Translations under genes and position numbers: made by a program
Part shown: positions 46,999 to 56,876 of the stretch, one piece after another
Numbering within the stretch: the stretch's first letter is position 1
How the letters are laid out: each line of letters begins with the position of its first letter
Source of the DNA: Aegilops tauschii subsp. strangulata
Taxonomy: Eukaryota; Streptophyta; Magnoliopsida; Poales; Poaceae
DNA: 64,000 bases
NCBI RefSeq assembly: GCF_002575655.3
Contig: NC_053039.3
Location: 47,989,290 to 48,053,289, forward strand
Reading direction: 5' to 3'
The notes under the pieces: model-generated
What the model saw: only the letters and a program-made list of their open reading frames with translations
Told to the model about the DNA's origin: nothing
The model's database searches: none

Positions 46999-47317
46999 CT
47001 TTTTTTTTGGCGAATGAAAAGCTTTCATTGATTAAGTGGGATCATTACAGTCTGCATTACAAAGAATGCCTTGCCGTATATCCATTGCTTTACCGTGTTT
47101 TGTTAGTTTTTTTCTTGACGAAACCGTGTTTTGTTAGTTTGAATGAATACAAGGTATGGTGTATAGTTCTATCGGTCCAACTTATTTATATAACATGTTA
47201 AATGGTAAGAAATATTTTAGTGTTTTTTGAAGTGTTCATGCATTTTGAAAAAATTATTGTTATTATAAAATATTTTTAAAAAGTGTTTACCCATTTTTAA
47301 AAAGTATCAGTGAAATT
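46999..47317. other. Spacer between the duplication copies with a short retroposon tail
   Basis: A T run at 47000-47008 followed by GGCGAATGAAAAGCTTTCATTGATT looks like the inverted 3' tail of a short non-LTR element; a second piece, CCGTGTTTTGTTAGTTT, is repeated at 47091 and 47126. I see nothing else. Confidence 0.4.
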
Positions 47318-47680
47318 AAAAAAGGTGTTCATCAATTCTTTAGAAAAACGTGTAACTACAAAAGGTCTTCAAACATTTTAAAATATCTTCATGTAGGTTT
47401 AAGAAGTGTACAAGCCTTTAAAACTGTTCATGTAACTAAAAATGCACCTATTTTAAAATACTGTATAAATTTCGAAGTGGTCACATATTTTAGAGAAAAT
47501 GTTCAGCATGTTTATAAAATGATAGGGTATTGTCCAAAAAATGTATATCTTCTAAAAAGATAAAAAACTTGGACAAGAAAACAATAAAAGAAACATAAAC
47601 AAAAACAAATCACACAAAAAAAACGATGGGTGTGGCTGAGGTTGCTAGTATGTTCGACCCGTGTGTCTTCCTCCATATAA

Positions 47681-48915
47681 GAGCAACTCTAGCAGATGTG
47701 CTATATGTGGCGATCGCCATTATAATCACTAGTGTGGCAATCAACATATAGAAAGGCGCTTTAACAGATTGCCATATGCGTCGTGATCGCCATATATTAT
47801 GGAGCTCGCTTGGAATATGGAAGCTGTGGAGGCCTCCCTCGGAGCACTGTCCAAACCCAATTGTCGTGGAAGGAGTGAAGTTTTATATTTTTTCCTCATC
47901 ACACCAAAGCCGGGATTTGAAGCAGCGCTGCCGTCGACATAGAAAATCACCGGCGAGTGGGGAGACATGACCGTCAAGCACCCGACAATTAAATGGCGCA
48001 CCCGCTTGGTCAGATTCATGTAGCGACCCGTCGGATGTCCACCACGCGACATCATCTCCTTGCTACGGATGTTGTGTGAATGGTCGTCGGCCGCCCGTCG
48101 CTCCCCAACTGCCCCCTTACTGGCTCTACGGCGGCCTATAAAAGGCGGACGTCGTCCCCTCTCGCCCTATACAATCACCTCCCCATTGCCTCCCAATCAT
48201 GACTTTGAGTCAATCCCGCAGCGGAAGGAGCACCCTCTCATCTTTCGGTCTGAGGAGGAGGAAAAGCAGGACGAGCTGGATGAACACAACGTCGTGAACA
48301 CTAGCCGGGTGATGGATGTGGAAAGCGAGCAACGTTTTTGGGACGAGCGCTTACCCCCGTCGCCAACGCCCGCACATGGCCTGTGGGACGAGGGCGCAGA
48401 ACCTTTTTCTGGTTCATCACGGCCCACGGTGCCGCCGTCCGCGCATGGCCGGCGTGGGACGAGGCCACCAAGGCCCGTTTTGCGAGATTGCGGCGTCATA
48501 CCCCGCATTCCACTGCCAGCAAATCCCGCGGTCGCCGTAGCCACAAGTAATCAGTTGTATGCTATTCATCGGTGTAAACAATTAGTTATTCTATGAATGT
48601 AAGTCACAGTGCAACTAATTTTTCATCCCTGTTTATAGGACTGAAATGTGTGTTTCTGAATCAAATGTGTGCTTTTGAATCGGCGATTATTGGGAAAGAA
48701 GCGATGATCCAATGATAGGTAGGTCATTTTTTTTGCAAGGACCCAATGACAGGTAGGTCCTACTTCAAGAGAATTTTATGCATGTTGATTTTTTTGGCGA
48801 TTCTGATTTTGCCAAAACCCGTAATAGCCTTCTTCTTTTTTATGATTGTTTGCATACCACTCTTGGTGGTTCAAATTATGACAACTCTAATGCTCTAATG
48901 CTACTAGAGTTGCCC
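47681..48915 (+). mobile_element. Candidate PIF/Harbinger DNA transposon with TSD TAA
   Basis: The left end GAGCAACTCTAGCAGAT and the inverted right end GGGCAACTCTAGTAGCAT form imperfect terminal repeats, and TAA flanks both ends (47678-47680 and 48916-48918), the target size and sequence preferred by PIF/Harbinger elements. The 1.2-kb interior carries the degenerate reading frame at 48060-48596 but no recognisable transposase. The corresponding left end is not present in duplication copy 1. Confidence 0.55.
48060..48596 (+). pseudogene. Coding relic of unknown family in duplication copy 2
   Basis: A 178-codon open frame contains an acidic stretch (R-S-E-E-E-E-K-Q-D-E-L) followed by E-S-E-Q-R-F-W-D-E-R-L. 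After about 48400 the frame that matches copy 1 (F-F-W-F-I-T-A-H-G) is a different one, so a frameshift lies near 48340-48400. I know of similar repeats in wheat but no function. It lies inside the candidate PIF/Harbinger element. Confidence 0.45.
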
Positions 48916-49058
48916 TAATGCAACTAGCTTCAGCTTTTGGCTCAATGGGCGGCTGGAACGTGCAGCATGGACCGAGACGACGTAGGAATCACTAGCCCAT
49001 CTTCTTCTTCGGATCGCATGCATGGAGAAGGCACCCGTACTGTACGTACCAGTGGAAT

Positions 49059-49488
49059 AACAAAGATGTGTACCGGTGTAATGTCACGTACCATGGAAGA
49101 TATAGAAAGCATCCTGGCAGGAGTAGAAAAAAGAGGAAAGAGAGAAGTGACGTTTTGAGCACGACGATCGGGCTTTCTTGGATTCCCTTGGAAACCATAA
49201 TATCAATCAAAGCACATGTGTGCATGTACTTCTTGCTTTTCAATGGTACAGAGAAGAAACAAAGAATTTGTGCGGACGCACGTTCGCCCGTGGAATGCTG
49301 AACCATTTTGGACTCGAAAGTCTTGGTAGAGACAAAGTGATCGTACGTTTACACCAACTGTGGTCGACTAGCTACAACACATGCATGCATGTCTATCACC
49401 AAATTGAATATACTATGCTCCAACCAATGGATGGGTCTAGCGAGCGCCCACTAGCTCGCTAGGGATCCGAGCGCGCAAATTTGACAAA
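49059..49488. other. Unassigned spacer
   Basis: Short open frames on both strands overlap without motifs. I see no gene or element boundary. Confidence 0.45.
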
Positions 49489-49893
49489 TTTGACCTATGT
49501 ACGAAATCAAATCACAAAATGAACTGTCCGTGAAACTATTTCACGCGGCTGACCTTTTTGTGTGACGCCCGACACGAAGGCGCCACACTACACTGTGCAA
49601 CGCCTCACAAATAGGCGCTACACGGCCAGCGTCGCACCCGTGTGATCCAAAAATTACTAAGTCAGTGTGCAGCGCCTCAGAGCTAGGCTAGGCGCTACAC
49701 TATACAGTGTAGCGCCTAGCTCCTAGGCGTTGCACTAGTGCAGCGCCTAGCTCCTAGGCGTTGCACTAATGCAGCGCCTAGCTCCTAGGCGTTGCACTAG
49801 TGCAGCGCCTGAGAGCTAGGCGCCACGGGTAAGCCGCGTGAAATAGTTTCACGGACAGTTCATTCTGTGATTTGATTTCGTCTATAGGTCAAA
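49489..49893. mobile_element. MITE with about 60-bp terminal inverted repeats and a palindromic tandem core
   Basis: The left arm, TTTGACCTATGTACGAAATC through TTTCACGCGGCT (49489-49550), is repeated inverted at AGCCGCGTGAAATAG through TATAGGTCAAA (49832-49893) with two or three mismatches. Between the arms lie many copies of the inverted words GGCGCTACAC and GCGCCTAG. No coding sequence and no clear TSD were found. Confidence 0.8.
49708..49831. repeat. 31-bp tandem repeat, three full copies and one diverged copy
   Basis: Units start at 49708, 49739, 49770 and 49801. Each contains GCGCCTAGCTCCTAGGCG, itself a near-palindrome, so the array could form a row of hairpins. There are no unique spacers between units. 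Confidence 0.9.
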
Positions 49894-52239
49894 CTAGCAA
49901 AAGGGCCCCTGCGTTGCAACGGGAGAAAATATCCCCAAAAATCAGGCTCTCTTTTCTTAGTGAAAATTCACTGGTCAATGCTAATATGTGTTTCCAGGCA
50001 GGTGTATGATGTTCAGATCATAAGATATTTAATAGCGTAAAACAAAAAGGTCATTGCTAGCAATTTTAATTACAAAAAGTAACTTCTTTTAGGATTTGTC
50101 TTGTGTTTTCAGGGATTAGAAGTATATGAAAATATAGGAATGCATCAATATATCTCATCCGAGATAAGAAGGACAATTCTTGAGAAAAATGATTGAAAAT
50201 TTGAAAAACAAATGTTAGTCATGCATGCTTGCATAGTTACCATGGATGGATGAATGCACGATGCATATTTTTTATATTAGTTATCACTTAGACGTTAATA
50301 GTTTGTAAACATTTTGCATATACCAAACTCAAAGCCTATTTGAATATTGTAAATGGTATAATTGACTCAACCAATATCATAACACCAATAACTATATTAG
50401 CATACATATGTATTCACCCGCAAAAAAAAAAGCATACATATGTATTGGCTGAGCAAGTAACAAAAGAATTTAGTCCACATATGTATGTTTATGCACAAAA
50501 ATCTGGGAAAGTTGTTGTCATAACAGGCATAACAATAGGAGTTCTTTACCAACATGGGTGTGTACTAACATTCAGAATGCGTGGCAAAATGAATAGCTAC
50601 AACACTTAGGCCACGAAATTCACTCAAACTAAATAAAGCTACTTTTGAGAACACTAAAGTTCTTTTGAGCTCCTTAATTGATCTCTCCAATAGCTTGACT
50701 TCTTCATCCAAGAGTACAAAAGAAGGGTTCTAAAAGAAGAAAAACGGAAGCATTATTAAGAGCAGAAAACATTAATCAAATAGCATGAACACCTGGCTGG
50801 CGTCCGTAGCAATTACTTCCCTTTGTTTTACCACTGGCAAAGCATCTCCAGCTTTTCTCTCAGAGAGGCACCTGGGAGTCACATTATGGCTTCTCTTCTG
50901 AGAGCTTGGAGAAGTTATTCTGCAAATTTTGAAGCAAATCGTTCCTTTCATCGTCAAGTAAATTTCTGAGCTCAATCAACACTTCCTCCAATATTGGAGT
51001 GGCATTTCTATTATGGGCTAACTCCTATTTCACAGAGCAATCAATCCGTTCAATATGGATGAGCTGAGGTCGCAAATCAGTGTTCACTATAGAAACTGCA
51101 TTTGGTTTGCAAACTACACTTGCTGGCTGCTCCTCCAACACCAAAATCTTTTTTTACTCTTCATAATTTAAGAATGTGCATGATTAATCAATTTAAACTC
51201 ACTGGATTGGATGGATGGAGTGTCTAAATAGTAGGATTAAACAATTGGTCCTTTACTGACTGATTAATTAGTGAACTAAACATTTTTCTGAATCTTTGCT
51301 TTAATGGATGTGCATGATTAATCAGTTAACACTACAGTGGGGGAGGACATCCTGATGGAGCGGCTTAACCTACTTGACCAGCAAGCCCCACGCCTTCAAA
51401 TTATTTTAGGAGATCTAACAACATTAAATAAGAAGCATCATCTCATTAAAGTCCTCTTTATTTATTTTATCGGAGGCTCGGAAGAACTTAGTCTCTTCAA
51501 AATAAGAAGCATCATCCATGGTCGATTTCTGGACCAAAATAACTACATGCATAAACGGACTCTCATGCCAAGTTGCAAACAGATCAGGGAAAACACCCAC
51601 AAACTTGAATAAAACGTTGTGATTTTTCAGCAAAAATAATGTTATGTGATCGAAATGAAACAATTGTTGTTCAGATATATCAGTTTCGATTGAATCTATT
51701 ATGGCATTGACAGAAGCAGTAGACATCCAGCCATAAACATATCACTGGCCATAGGTTTTATTTTTATTTTTTGGCATGCACTGGCTATAGGTAGATAACA
51801 TAAGAGCTAGGATCCAACAGTTAGGCAGAACAAGTAAGACACCAAGTCGCATAATCAAAATATGCCCATTTGCACACATGTAAATAGTTTGAACGTACTG
51901 AAACACAAAGAAAGTAAATAGTAGATTATATTGTCCTAAGTTGATCTTGCTTGATAGCATTATCTAGAGAATATCAAAAGGAAAAACATAACTAACCTTG
52001 ACCTGTTTGTAGCGATCCAGATTTTACACACTCTGGTCGTTTCATCTGAAATCACATGAAAAAGTGTTGCTTTTCTTTGGCCGCTGAAAGGGAAAGTACC
52101 AATCTCCACTTCGATCCTCCCTCTGTAATATTATTAAAAAAAGCAGTCAACAGAGCATCGCCCTCCCACCATGCCTGTTCTGATAGACACACAAAAGAAT
52201 ACACAAAGCATCTTCCATCAGTTTTTATAACTTGCTAGA
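49894..52239 (-). other. Unrecognised AT-rich region, possible minus-strand gene relic
   Basis: The left end starts GGGCCCCTGCGTTGCAACGGGAG (in part, 49905 onward), a common start of grass repeats. On the minus strand an AG acceptor-like site near 51145 is followed by an almost open stretch to about 50900 with one TAG; it includes the acidic, helix-prone segment E-E-V-L-I-E-L-R-N-L-L-D-D-E-R-N-D. A second 100-codon minus-strand frame covers 51726-51424. I recognise no family, and the plus strand has open frames in the same place, so coding origin is uncertain. Confidence 0.3.
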
Positions 52240-52244
52240 AATAC

Positions 52245-53169
52245 TGTTAGAATTAATGGGCTAGGCCCATAGCAATTTCTGAAATCTCAAAGCCCATGTG
52301 TAAAATGGCAAGTGGTGGTGCTAAGTTTAGTCCCACCTTGGAAGTTGAAAAAGAGTTGGACCTCTTTATATAGTGGGTTCTCTCCACCACTCTAAGTGGT
52401 GTGTGAGAAGAGAAAGGGAAAACCACACGCGCGCGCTCGCTCGCCTCGCCTGGCCGGGGCGCATGCGACATGCGACATGCGCGTGAATGGTCCGCCGAAA
52501 TCCGGTCCGTCTCCTTGCAGGAGCGCAGCTTCCTTTTGCCGTTTTATTTTTATGTCTTGGCAGACAAGTTTTTGATTTCTTGTCCGGTAGGTATACGAAT
52601 TAGAAACCGAGTCGGTTTGGGATTGTGGTCGCGACACAATACCGCCTCTGGTCCTAATATATATACAGTTACCGGCTGCGGCCAGAGACACACCGAAAAA
52701 CACCTAGGGTTTTGCCTCATCTCACAACTTGCGCCGCCATCGTAGTCTACTCCATCCCAAACGCCGGCGTGCATCGGCGCGTGGGAGAGCAGGTCTCCGG
52801 AACCGTTCGTCTTTGCGATCCTGCACCGGGAGAGGACGAATTAGGTTTTTGGGAAGCGCTGTGCGCGACTGCTCAAATTCGTCATCACGAGTCGTCTTCC
52901 GTCCAAGTCGGGCGGTGCTACTCATCGTCGTATTCATCGCCGTCAGCAGCAGATCGTCGCCAACATCGTCATCAACACTGTCGCACCCATAATAGCTAAC
53001 GATCAGTACGTCCAACATCCTTTGTTCATGTCTGTTTCTACAGCTATTGTTACGTGTTTGCTGCTGTTATGCATGTCTTGCTGTTCTTCTAGTTTGCTAG
53101 ATTATTGCATCTCTTCTAGTCATGAATTATTTACTGGAATTAATCATGAACTTGCCTAATATTCCAACA
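52245..53169 (+). repeat. Solo LTR (925 bp)
   Basis: The unit begins TGTTAGAATTAATGGGC, ends TAATATTCCAACA, and is bounded on both sides by the 5-bp direct repeat AATAC (52240-52244 and 53170-53174). No internal retroelement region or second LTR is attached. A TATA box, CTTTATATAGTGG, lies at about 52363. This is the product of recombination between two LTRs of one element. Confidence 0.9.
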
Positions 53170-53174
53170 AATAC

Positions 53175-53660
53175 ATGCAAACATCATCCAACAAATGAAC
53201 GGCTTGTGCAATTTGTTTGCAAGCAAATAGAACGAATTATTGCAAACCTGAACATAATTCTATTGTCTATGCATCTTTTCTCTCAGCTCTAAAAAAAATC
53301 TTCTAGCAATTTCTAAAAAGAATTTGAATGAAGCTACTGTACGTTTGTAGACAGCCACACAACAAATTTAAGGTCACAGGAGCAACAAAGCATCAGGGAT
53401 CCTCCTGCGGTACACACGGTCCTCAACGATAGAGTTGCCTGGTTAGTGGGCTGCCCACAGAGCATCGACCAGAGCGTGAATAATCAACGGAGTTTGTAAT
53501 CGTAGCCCTACACACGAAATTCCATGAGCATGGATAAACTGATCTTGTGATTTGGTAGAAGCAGCAAATTATAGTACCGGCTGAATAAACAGCTTGTGCC
53601 ATTTATAGATAAACTGAAACCCTCACGTAGTCAGCCAGTACTATAATATGGTAGTAGCAA
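53175..53660. other. Gene-free spacer, probably intron or flank of the relic exon to its right
   Basis: Read on the minus strand this follows the GGTGAGC donor-like site at about 53663-53669. No further exon is recognisable. Confidence 0.4.
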
Positions 53661-53876
53661 CAGGCAGCTCACCATTTGGAACCCAGCCGCGAAGGTACCA
53701 CCGGTCGCCGCTATACCGGGGCTCGTCCTGGAACTCCTTCGGCGCACTTCTGGAGGAACCTCGCCAGCTTCTCCGGCAGCGTCACCGGTGGCAGCTCCCC
53801 TCTAGTCGCCGGATCCCTTTGTAAAACGGACTCGGTTCGATCAGAGAGGAGGAAGCTAGGGACGTGGTGCGGCGCG
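53661..53876 (-). pseudogene. BUB1/MAD3-family (BMF1-like) exon relic, downstream part
   Basis: On the minus strand the frame continues across the A3 insertion from 62413-62477 and reads L-P-E-K-L-A-R-F-L-Q-K-C-A near 53790-53740, then, after a one-base frameshift near 53735, F-Q-D-E-P-R-Y-S-G-D-R-W-Y-L-R. Plant BUB1/MAD3-family proteins carry a similar string (F-L-Q-K-C, then R-Y then D-x-R-Y-x-R-V-W) in their N-terminal Mad3/BUB1 region, a TPR-like domain that binds kinetochore partners in the spindle checkpoint. A GT donor-like site follows. No kinase or other domain is present here. The assignment rests on about 35 residues and is tentative; a captured fragment in a transposon is an alternative. 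Confidence 0.5.
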
Positions 53877-55584
53877 TGAAGGAAATATGCCCTAGAGGCA
53901 ATAATAAAGTATTATATATTTTTTTATATCATGATAAATGTTTATTATTCATGCTAGAATTGTATTAACCGGAAACATAATACATGTGTGAATACATAGA
54001 CAAACAGAGTGTCACTAGTATGCCTCTACTTGACTAGCTCGTTAATCAAAGATAGTTATGTTTCCTAGCCATAAACATGAGTTGTCATTTGATTAACGGG
54101 ATCACCTCATTAGGAGAATGACGTGATTGACTTGACCCATTCCGTTAGCTTAGCACCCGATCGTTTAGTATGTTGCTATTGCTTTCTTCATGACTTATAC
54201 ATGTTCCTATGACTATGAGATTATGCAACTCTCGTTTACCGGAGGAACACTTTGTGTGCACCAAACGTCACAACGTAAATGGGTGATTATAAAGGTGCTC
54301 TACAGGTGTCTCCAAAGGTACTTGTTGGGTTGGCGTATTTCGAGATTAGGATTTGTCACTCCAATTGTCGGAGAGGTATCTCTGGGCCCACTCGGTAATT
54401 CACATCACTATAAGCCTTGCAAGCATTGTGACTAATGAGTTAGTTGCAGGATGATGTATTACAGAACGAGTAAAGAGACTTGCCGGTAACTAGATTGAAC
54501 TAGGTATCGAGATACCGACGATCAAATCTCGGGCAAGTAACATACCGGTGACAAAGGGAACAACATATGTTGTTATGCGGTCTGACCGATAAAGATCTTC
54601 GTAGAATATGTGGGAGCCAATATGGGCATCCAGGTCCCGCTATTGGTTATTGATCGGAGACGTGTCTCGGTCATGTCTACATAGTTCTCGAACCCGTAGG
54701 GTCCGCACGCTTAACGTTACGATGACAGTTTTATTGAGTTTTGATGTACCGAAGGAGTTCGGAGTCCCGGATGAGATCGGGGATATGACGAGGAGTCTCG
54801 AAATGGTCGAGACATAAAGATCGATATATTGGACGACTATATTCGGACTTCGAAAAGGTTCCGAGTGATTCGGGTATTTTTCGGAGTACCGGAGAGTTAC
54901 GGGAATTCGTGTTGGGCCTTAATGGGCCATACGGGAAAGGAGAGAAAGGCCTCAAAAGGTGGCCGCACCCCTCCCCATGGTCTGGTCCGAATTGGACTAG
55001 GGAGGGGGGCGCACCCTTCCTTCTTTCTCCTTCCCCCTTCCCTTCTCCTACTCCCACAAGGAAAGGAGGAGTCCTACTCCCGGTGGGAGTAGGACTCCCC
55101 CCTATGGCGCGCCACTCCCCTTGGCCGGCTGCCTCCCCCTTGCTCCTTTATATACGGGGGCAGGGGGGCACCCCAGAGACACAACAATTGATCCTTGAGA
55201 TCTCTTAGCCGTGTGCGGTGCCCCCCTCCACCATATTACACCTCGATAATACCGTTGCGGAGCTTAGGCGAAGCCCTGCGTCGGTGGAACATCATCATCG
55301 TCACCACGCCGTCGTGCTGACGAAACTCTCCCTCAACACTGGGCTGGATCGGAGTTCGAGGGACGTCATCGAGCTGAACGTGTGTAGAACTCGGAGGTGC
55401 CGTACGTTCGGTACTTGATCGGTCGGATCATGAAGACGTACGACTACATCAACCGCGTTGTGATAACGCTTCCGCTGTCGGTCTACGAGGGTACGTGGAC
55501 AACACTCTCCCCTCTCGTTGCTCTGCATCACCATGATCTTGCGTGTGCGTAGGAATTTTTTTGAAATAACTACGTTCCTCAATA
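53877..55584 (+). repeat. A3 5' LTR (1,708 bp)
   Basis: It begins TGAAGGAAATATGCCC and ends GTTCCTCAATA, where the canonical end would be CCAACA. It has the palindrome at 55068-55098 and a TATA box near 55147. Confidence 0.92.
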
Positions 55585-56876
55585 GTGGCATCCAAGCCTG
55601 GTTTTATGTGTTGATGCTATGCATGAGTAGAACACAAGTGAGTTGTGGGCGATATAAGTCATACTGCTTACCAGCATGTCATACTTTGGTTCAGCGGTAT
55701 TGTGAGATGAAGCGGCCCGGACCGACATTACGCGTACGCTTACGCGAGACTGGTTTCACCGTTGCGAGCACTCGTTGCTTAAAGGTGACCGGCGGGTGTC
55801 TGTCTCTCTCACTTTAGTTGAACCGAGTGTGGCTACGCCCGGTCCTTGCGAATGTTAAAACAGCACCAACTTGACAAACTATCGTTGTGGTTTTGATGCG
55901 TAGGTAAGAACGGTTCTTGCTAAGCCCGTAGCAGCCACGTAAAATATGCAACAACAAAGTAGAGGACGTCTAACTTGTTTTTGCAGGGCATGTTGTGATG
56001 TGATATGGTCAAGACATGATGTGATATAATGTGTTGTATGAGATGATCATGTTTTGTAACCGAGTTATCGGCAACTGGCAGGAGCCATATGGTTGTCGCT
56101 TTATTGTATGAGATGCAATCGCCATGTAATAGTTTTACTTTATCACTAAGCGGTAGCGATAGTCCTAAAAGCAATAAGTTGGCGAGACGACAACGATGCT
56201 ACGATGGAGATCAAGGTGTCGCGCCGGTGACGATGGTGATCATAACGGTGCTTCGGAGATGGAGATCACAAGCACGGTGCTTCGGAGATGGAGATCACAA
56301 GCACGGTGCTTCGGAGATGGAGATCACAAGCACAAGATGATGATGGCCATATCATATCACTTATATTGATTGCATGTGATGTTAATCTTTTATGCATCTT
56401 ATCTTGCTTTGATTGACGGTAGCATTATAAGATGATCTCTCACTAAAATTTCAAGATAAAAGTGTTCTCCCTGAGTATGCACCGTTGCAAAAGTTCTTCG
56501 TGCTGAGACACCACGTGATGATCGGGTGTGATAGGCTCTACGTTCAAATACAACGGGTGCAAAACAGTTGCACACGCGGAATACTCAGGTTAAACTTGAC
56601 GAGCCTAGCATATGCAGATATGGCCTCGGAACACGGAGACCGAAAGGTCGAGCGTGAATCATATTGTAGATATGATCAACATAGTGATGTTCACCATTGA
56701 AACTATTCCATCTCACGTGATGATCGGACATGGTTTAGTTGATATGGATCACGTGATCACTTAGAGGATTAGAGGGATGTCTATCTAAGTGGGAGTTCTT
56801 AAGTAATATGATTAATTGAACTTAAATTTATCATGAATTTAGTCCTGATAGTATTTTGCAAATTATGTTGTAGATC
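55585..56876 (+). other. A3 untranslated leader with a 29-bp triple repeat
   Basis: The leader aligns with those of A1 and A2. At 56247-56333 a 29-bp unit starting GGTGCTTCGGAGATGGAG occurs three times in tandem, perfectly; A2 has only one copy near 9999. Confidence 0.85.

Larger units (their letters stand above)
47318..49058 (+). repeat. Tandem duplication, copy 2
   Basis: This is the partner of 44803-46998. Shared landmarks in the same order include AATTGTCGTGG (47861, against 45138), TCCCCAACTG (48102, against 45377), TTAGTTATTCTATGAATGTAAG (48580, against 46567) and the GCTTTTGGCTCA stretch (48931, against 46871). Similarity is moderate with many indels, so the duplication is old. Confidence 0.8.

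Noticed and set aside
49708..49831. Regular 31-bp repeats that could suggest a CRISPR array
   Set aside because: The units abut without unique spacers, lie inside a MITE with inverted ends, and the genome is clearly that of a plant.
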